From Chryseobacterium sediminis (lineage in GTDB: Bacteria; Bacteroidota; Bacteroidia; Flavobacteriales; Weeksellaceae): 64,000 nt of DNA. Shown one piece after another: positions 62,377 to 64,000 of the stretch. The notes beneath the pieces are model-generated. The model worked only from the letters and a program-made list of their open reading frames with translations, was not told the DNA's origin and did no database searches. Positions within the stretch are counted from its first letter, which is position 1. The number at the start of each line of letters is the position of its first letter. The translations under genes and the position numbers were made by a program. Location: contig NZ_VUNZ01000001.1 of NCBI RefSeq assembly GCF_008386505.1, positions 1,481,937 to 1,545,936 on the forward strand, given 5' to 3'.

Positions 62377-62865
62377 TTATTCTGAAATATTTCTTTCAAC
62401 CAGAGGTTCTTTATATACGACTTTAAAGTATTCGCAAACCATTGGAATATCAGATGTGGGTATTTTTCCAATACATTCACATTCTGACCGAATATATTCC
62501 TGGTACATTTCCCTCCAACTTTCTAAGGTCCGGTCTCCTTCCCCACAATCAAAAGCAAACTTACTTTCTACTTTATCAAAAGGAACAATTGATAATCCTG
62601 TAGTTTCAATGATACAAACCGGACGGTCATCAGAATCTGTAATGATATTATATTCACCTACTGAAGGGACAGGATTATTTTCGGACTCAAACACCCACAG
62701 CAATGAGCCAGTAGCCGTTTTAGTGCCGGATACAACAAGCTCTGCAATAGATGTGGCATCTTCCTTTCCTCCAAAATGAAAGAAACCAGATAATTCAGGT
62801 AATTCTGAAGAACTATTATTCAAACTGTTTAAAAATTGTTTCCAGTATGCTATAATTTGAGACAT
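62377..62865 (-). CDS. ASCH domain protein
   Basis: The 162-residue protein matches the ASCH fold family (RNA-binding, YqfB/activating-signal-cointegrator type): FHFGGKEDATSIAELVVSGTKTATGSLLW near the start, then a beta strand with DRPVCIIETTGLSIVPFDKV and FAFDCGEGDRTLESWREMYQ. Some members bind or hydrolyse modified nucleosides. It is cytoplasmic and transcribed alone. Confidence 0.85.
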   Translation of the reverse strand: MSQIIAYWKQFLNSLNNSSSELPELSGFFHFGGKEDATSIAELVVSGTKTATGSLLWVFESENNPVPSVGEYNIITDSDDRPVCIIETTGLSIVPFDKVESKFAFDCGEGDRTLESWREMYQEYIRSECECIGKIPTSDIPMVCEYFKVVYKEPLVERNISE

Positions 62866-62926
62866 GTCATTAGTGTTAAAAACGTAAATATAATGGTTTC
62901 AAAAAATGCAGGTGTCAAACAATAAA

Positions 62927-62982
62927 AATATTTCACATTTAAGTGCGAAATATTGTTTTATTTTAAAAAAATATTATATTTG
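62927..62982 (+). promoter_or_regulatory. Promoter with overlapping inverted repeat for the bacteriocin-like gene
   Basis: TTG at 62953-62955 and TATATTTG at 62975-62982, 19 bases apart, match the Bacteroidetes promoter exactly in the -7 box. AATATTTC (62927) and GAAATATT (62947) form an inverted repeat with a 12-base spacer that touches the -33 box, a possible operator. Confidence 0.65.
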
Positions 62983-63005
62983 TATGAATCAACAAACTAA
63001 TTAAC

Positions 63006-63170
63006 ATGAAAAATCTAAAGAAATTAACAAAATCAACATTGAAAACAATCAACGGAGGAAATGCACCACAGTGTGAAGGTGATACTGTTGCCTGCCGCCA
63101 CAAAGCTGAAAATGGTGTTCCTGCTTACTGGTCATGCGAACCCGCTGCAACCGGATGCAGATTCTTATAA
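63006..63170 (+). CDS. Bacteriocin-like peptide with double-glycine leader
   Basis: The 54-residue product starts MKNLKKLTKSTLKTINGG, the double-glycine leader typical of Chryseobacterium bacteriocin-like peptides that are cut after GG by a peptidase-containing ABC exporter. The predicted 36-residue mature peptide has four Cys (23, 30, 44, 51), likely two disulfides, with Trp42 and charged residues. No export gene is beside it, so its transporter must be elsewhere. It has its own promoter and terminator. Activity is not shown by the sequence. Confidence 0.75.
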   Translation: MKNLKKLTKSTLKTINGGNAPQCEGDTVACRHKAENGVPAYWSCEPAATGCRFL

Positions 63171-63209
63171 AATAGTCAAGCTTTTTAGAAACTGTTTATA
63201 AAAAATAAA

Positions 63210-63245
63210 AACCCGATTTCAGAAATTCTGAAATCGGGTTCTTTA
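63210..63245 (+). terminator. Terminator of the bacteriocin-like gene
   Basis: AACCCGATTTCAGAA and TTCTGAAATCGGGTT form an almost uninterrupted 15-bp inverted repeat with a single-base centre, followed by CTTTAA. The T-tract is weak but the stem is very stable. Confidence 0.75.
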
Positions 63246-63388
63246 ATAAATAGGTGAAAATTAAATATAAAATAAAGTGAATTATGCTGATTTAATACCA
63301 GATTGAATTGTCAACTCTGCTTTGCAAATCAATAAAATATGCTGTTAAAAAATTGACAGCGAAGCGAATTCACTATTCGATATTGATA

Positions 63389-64000
63389 TTAAAATAAAAC
63401 GCCCATACTTTCTGCTGAAAAGTCCAGAAGAGCTTCAATATTCCCGTCTTTGATCTTCTTTACCCATTCGTGGTCCTGTAAAATTGCTCTTCCTACTGCA
63501 ACCAAATCAAATTCTTCATTATCAAGTCTTCTGATCAACTCGGTAAGATCTGTTTTTTCTGTTCCCTGCCCTGCAAAAGCATTAAGGAAATCTCCATTTA
63601 AGCCTACAGAACCTACTGTAATCGTTGGCTGACCTGTAATTTTTTTAGCCCATCCTGCAAAGTTTAAGTCAGAACCTTCAAATTCCGGTTCCCAGAAGCG
63701 GCGTTGTGAACAGTGGAAAATATCTACCCCAGCTTCTTTTAATGGTAATAACCAATCTTCCATTTCATTAGGAGTAAATGCTAATCTCGTTTTATAATCC
63801 TGCTGTTTCCATTGTGAAAGACGAATGATAATGGTAAAGTCCTCTCCTACTGCTGCTCTGATTGCCTTCACGACATCAACAGCAAATCGGCTTCTTTCTT
63901 TTAATGTTTTACCACCGTATTCATCTGTTCTTGTATTGGTTACTTCCCAGAAAAACTGATCGATAAGATATCCGTGGGCACCATGAATTTCAAGACAGTC
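63389..64000 (-). CDS. NADH:flavin oxidoreductase, Old Yellow Enzyme family (partial)
   Basis: The gene runs off the right edge, so only the C-terminal part (203 residues) is visible. It contains EIHGAHGYLIDQFFWEVTN and TDEYGGKTLKERSRFAVDVV, which are the FMN and substrate-binding signatures of the OYE branch, and later GSVGLNGDFL and LVAVGRAIL, the phosphate-binding part of the TIM barrel. It reduces activated C=C bonds with NAD(P)H and FMN. The start lies beyond 64000. The stop is at 63389-63391. Confidence 0.92.
   Translation of the reverse strand, partial: DCLEIHGAHGYLIDQFFWEVTNTRTDEYGGKTLKERSRFAVDVVKAIRAAVGEDFTIIIRLSQWKQQDYKTRLAFTPNEMEDWLLPLKEAGVDIFHCSQRRFWEPEFEGSDLNFAGWAKKITGQPTITVGSVGLNGDFLNAFAGQGTEKTDLTELIRRLDNEEFDLVAVGRAILQDHEWVKKIKDGNIEALLDFSAESMGVLF

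Overview
The window looks like chromosomal DNA of a Flavobacteriia species, most likely Chryseobacterium or a close Weeksellaceae relative. The base composition is A+T-rich. There is a SusC/SusD pair, a type IX secretion (T9SS) C-terminal sorting domain, a LytS/LytTR pair, an alpha-2-macroglobulin gene and a 'NGG'-leader bacteriocin-like peptide. Promoters fit the Bacteroidetes pattern (TTG near -33, TAnnTTTG near -7). No rRNA, tRNA, CRISPR array, transposase or phage gene was found.

Layout. 1-2170: a compact, very A+T-rich cassette that enters from the left edge: the tail of an unknown gene, a beta-beta-alpha-metal DNA/RNA nuclease, a TIR-like protein and a TIR protein, closed by a terminator. 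It reads as an accessory, probably anti-phage module. 3013-4181: a gene-free repeat block made of about 19 units of a 21-22 bp degenerate tandem repeat, then four tandem copies of a ~155-164 bp repeat. One inverted copy of the longer repeat lies at 13.9-14.0 kb, so inverted repeats bracket 4.2-13.8 kb. That segment is metabolic and regulatory: GNAT, two paralogous AraC regulators, two SDR/zinc-type oxidoreductases, a LysR regulator divergent from an alpha/beta hydrolase, a YcaQ-like glycosylase and an exported adenosine deaminase. 14.0-21.5 kb: an NmrA-like protein, then a four-gene RND efflux operon. 21.5-26.7 kb: a SusC/SusD operon preceded by a palindrome at the promoter and a Cys/Met-rich 48-residue leader-like ORF.

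26.7-45.7 kb holds two MITE-like repeats, a serine hydrolase, an acyltransferase, LytS/LytTR, a GldA-like ATPase, an SPFH protein with four vault-like repeats, a patatin, dihydrolipoyl dehydrogenase, and a GH29 fucosidase/GH3 glucosidase pair. 45.7-50.5 kb is a seven-gene cluster headed by a GbsR/MarR regulator; three of its upstream regions share one near-identical palindrome, a probable operator.

50.7-60.9 kb is the most unusual locus. An ECF sigma factor is followed by a membrane-anchored protein carrying a TonB-receptor plug, a VWA domain and a T9SS sorting domain. Next come a SusC-like outer-membrane barrel with no visible plug and a thioester alpha-2-macroglobulin that carries a second plug. 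Plug and barrel modules that normally share one polypeptide are spread over neighbouring genes. 61-64 kb: an exported C1 peptidase, an ASCH protein, the bacteriocin-like peptide with its own promoter and terminator, and a partial Old Yellow Enzyme gene leaving the right edge.

Two candidate undescribed systems stand out: the nuclease-TIR-TIR cassette at the left edge and the sigma/VWA-plug/barrel/A2M-plug locus.
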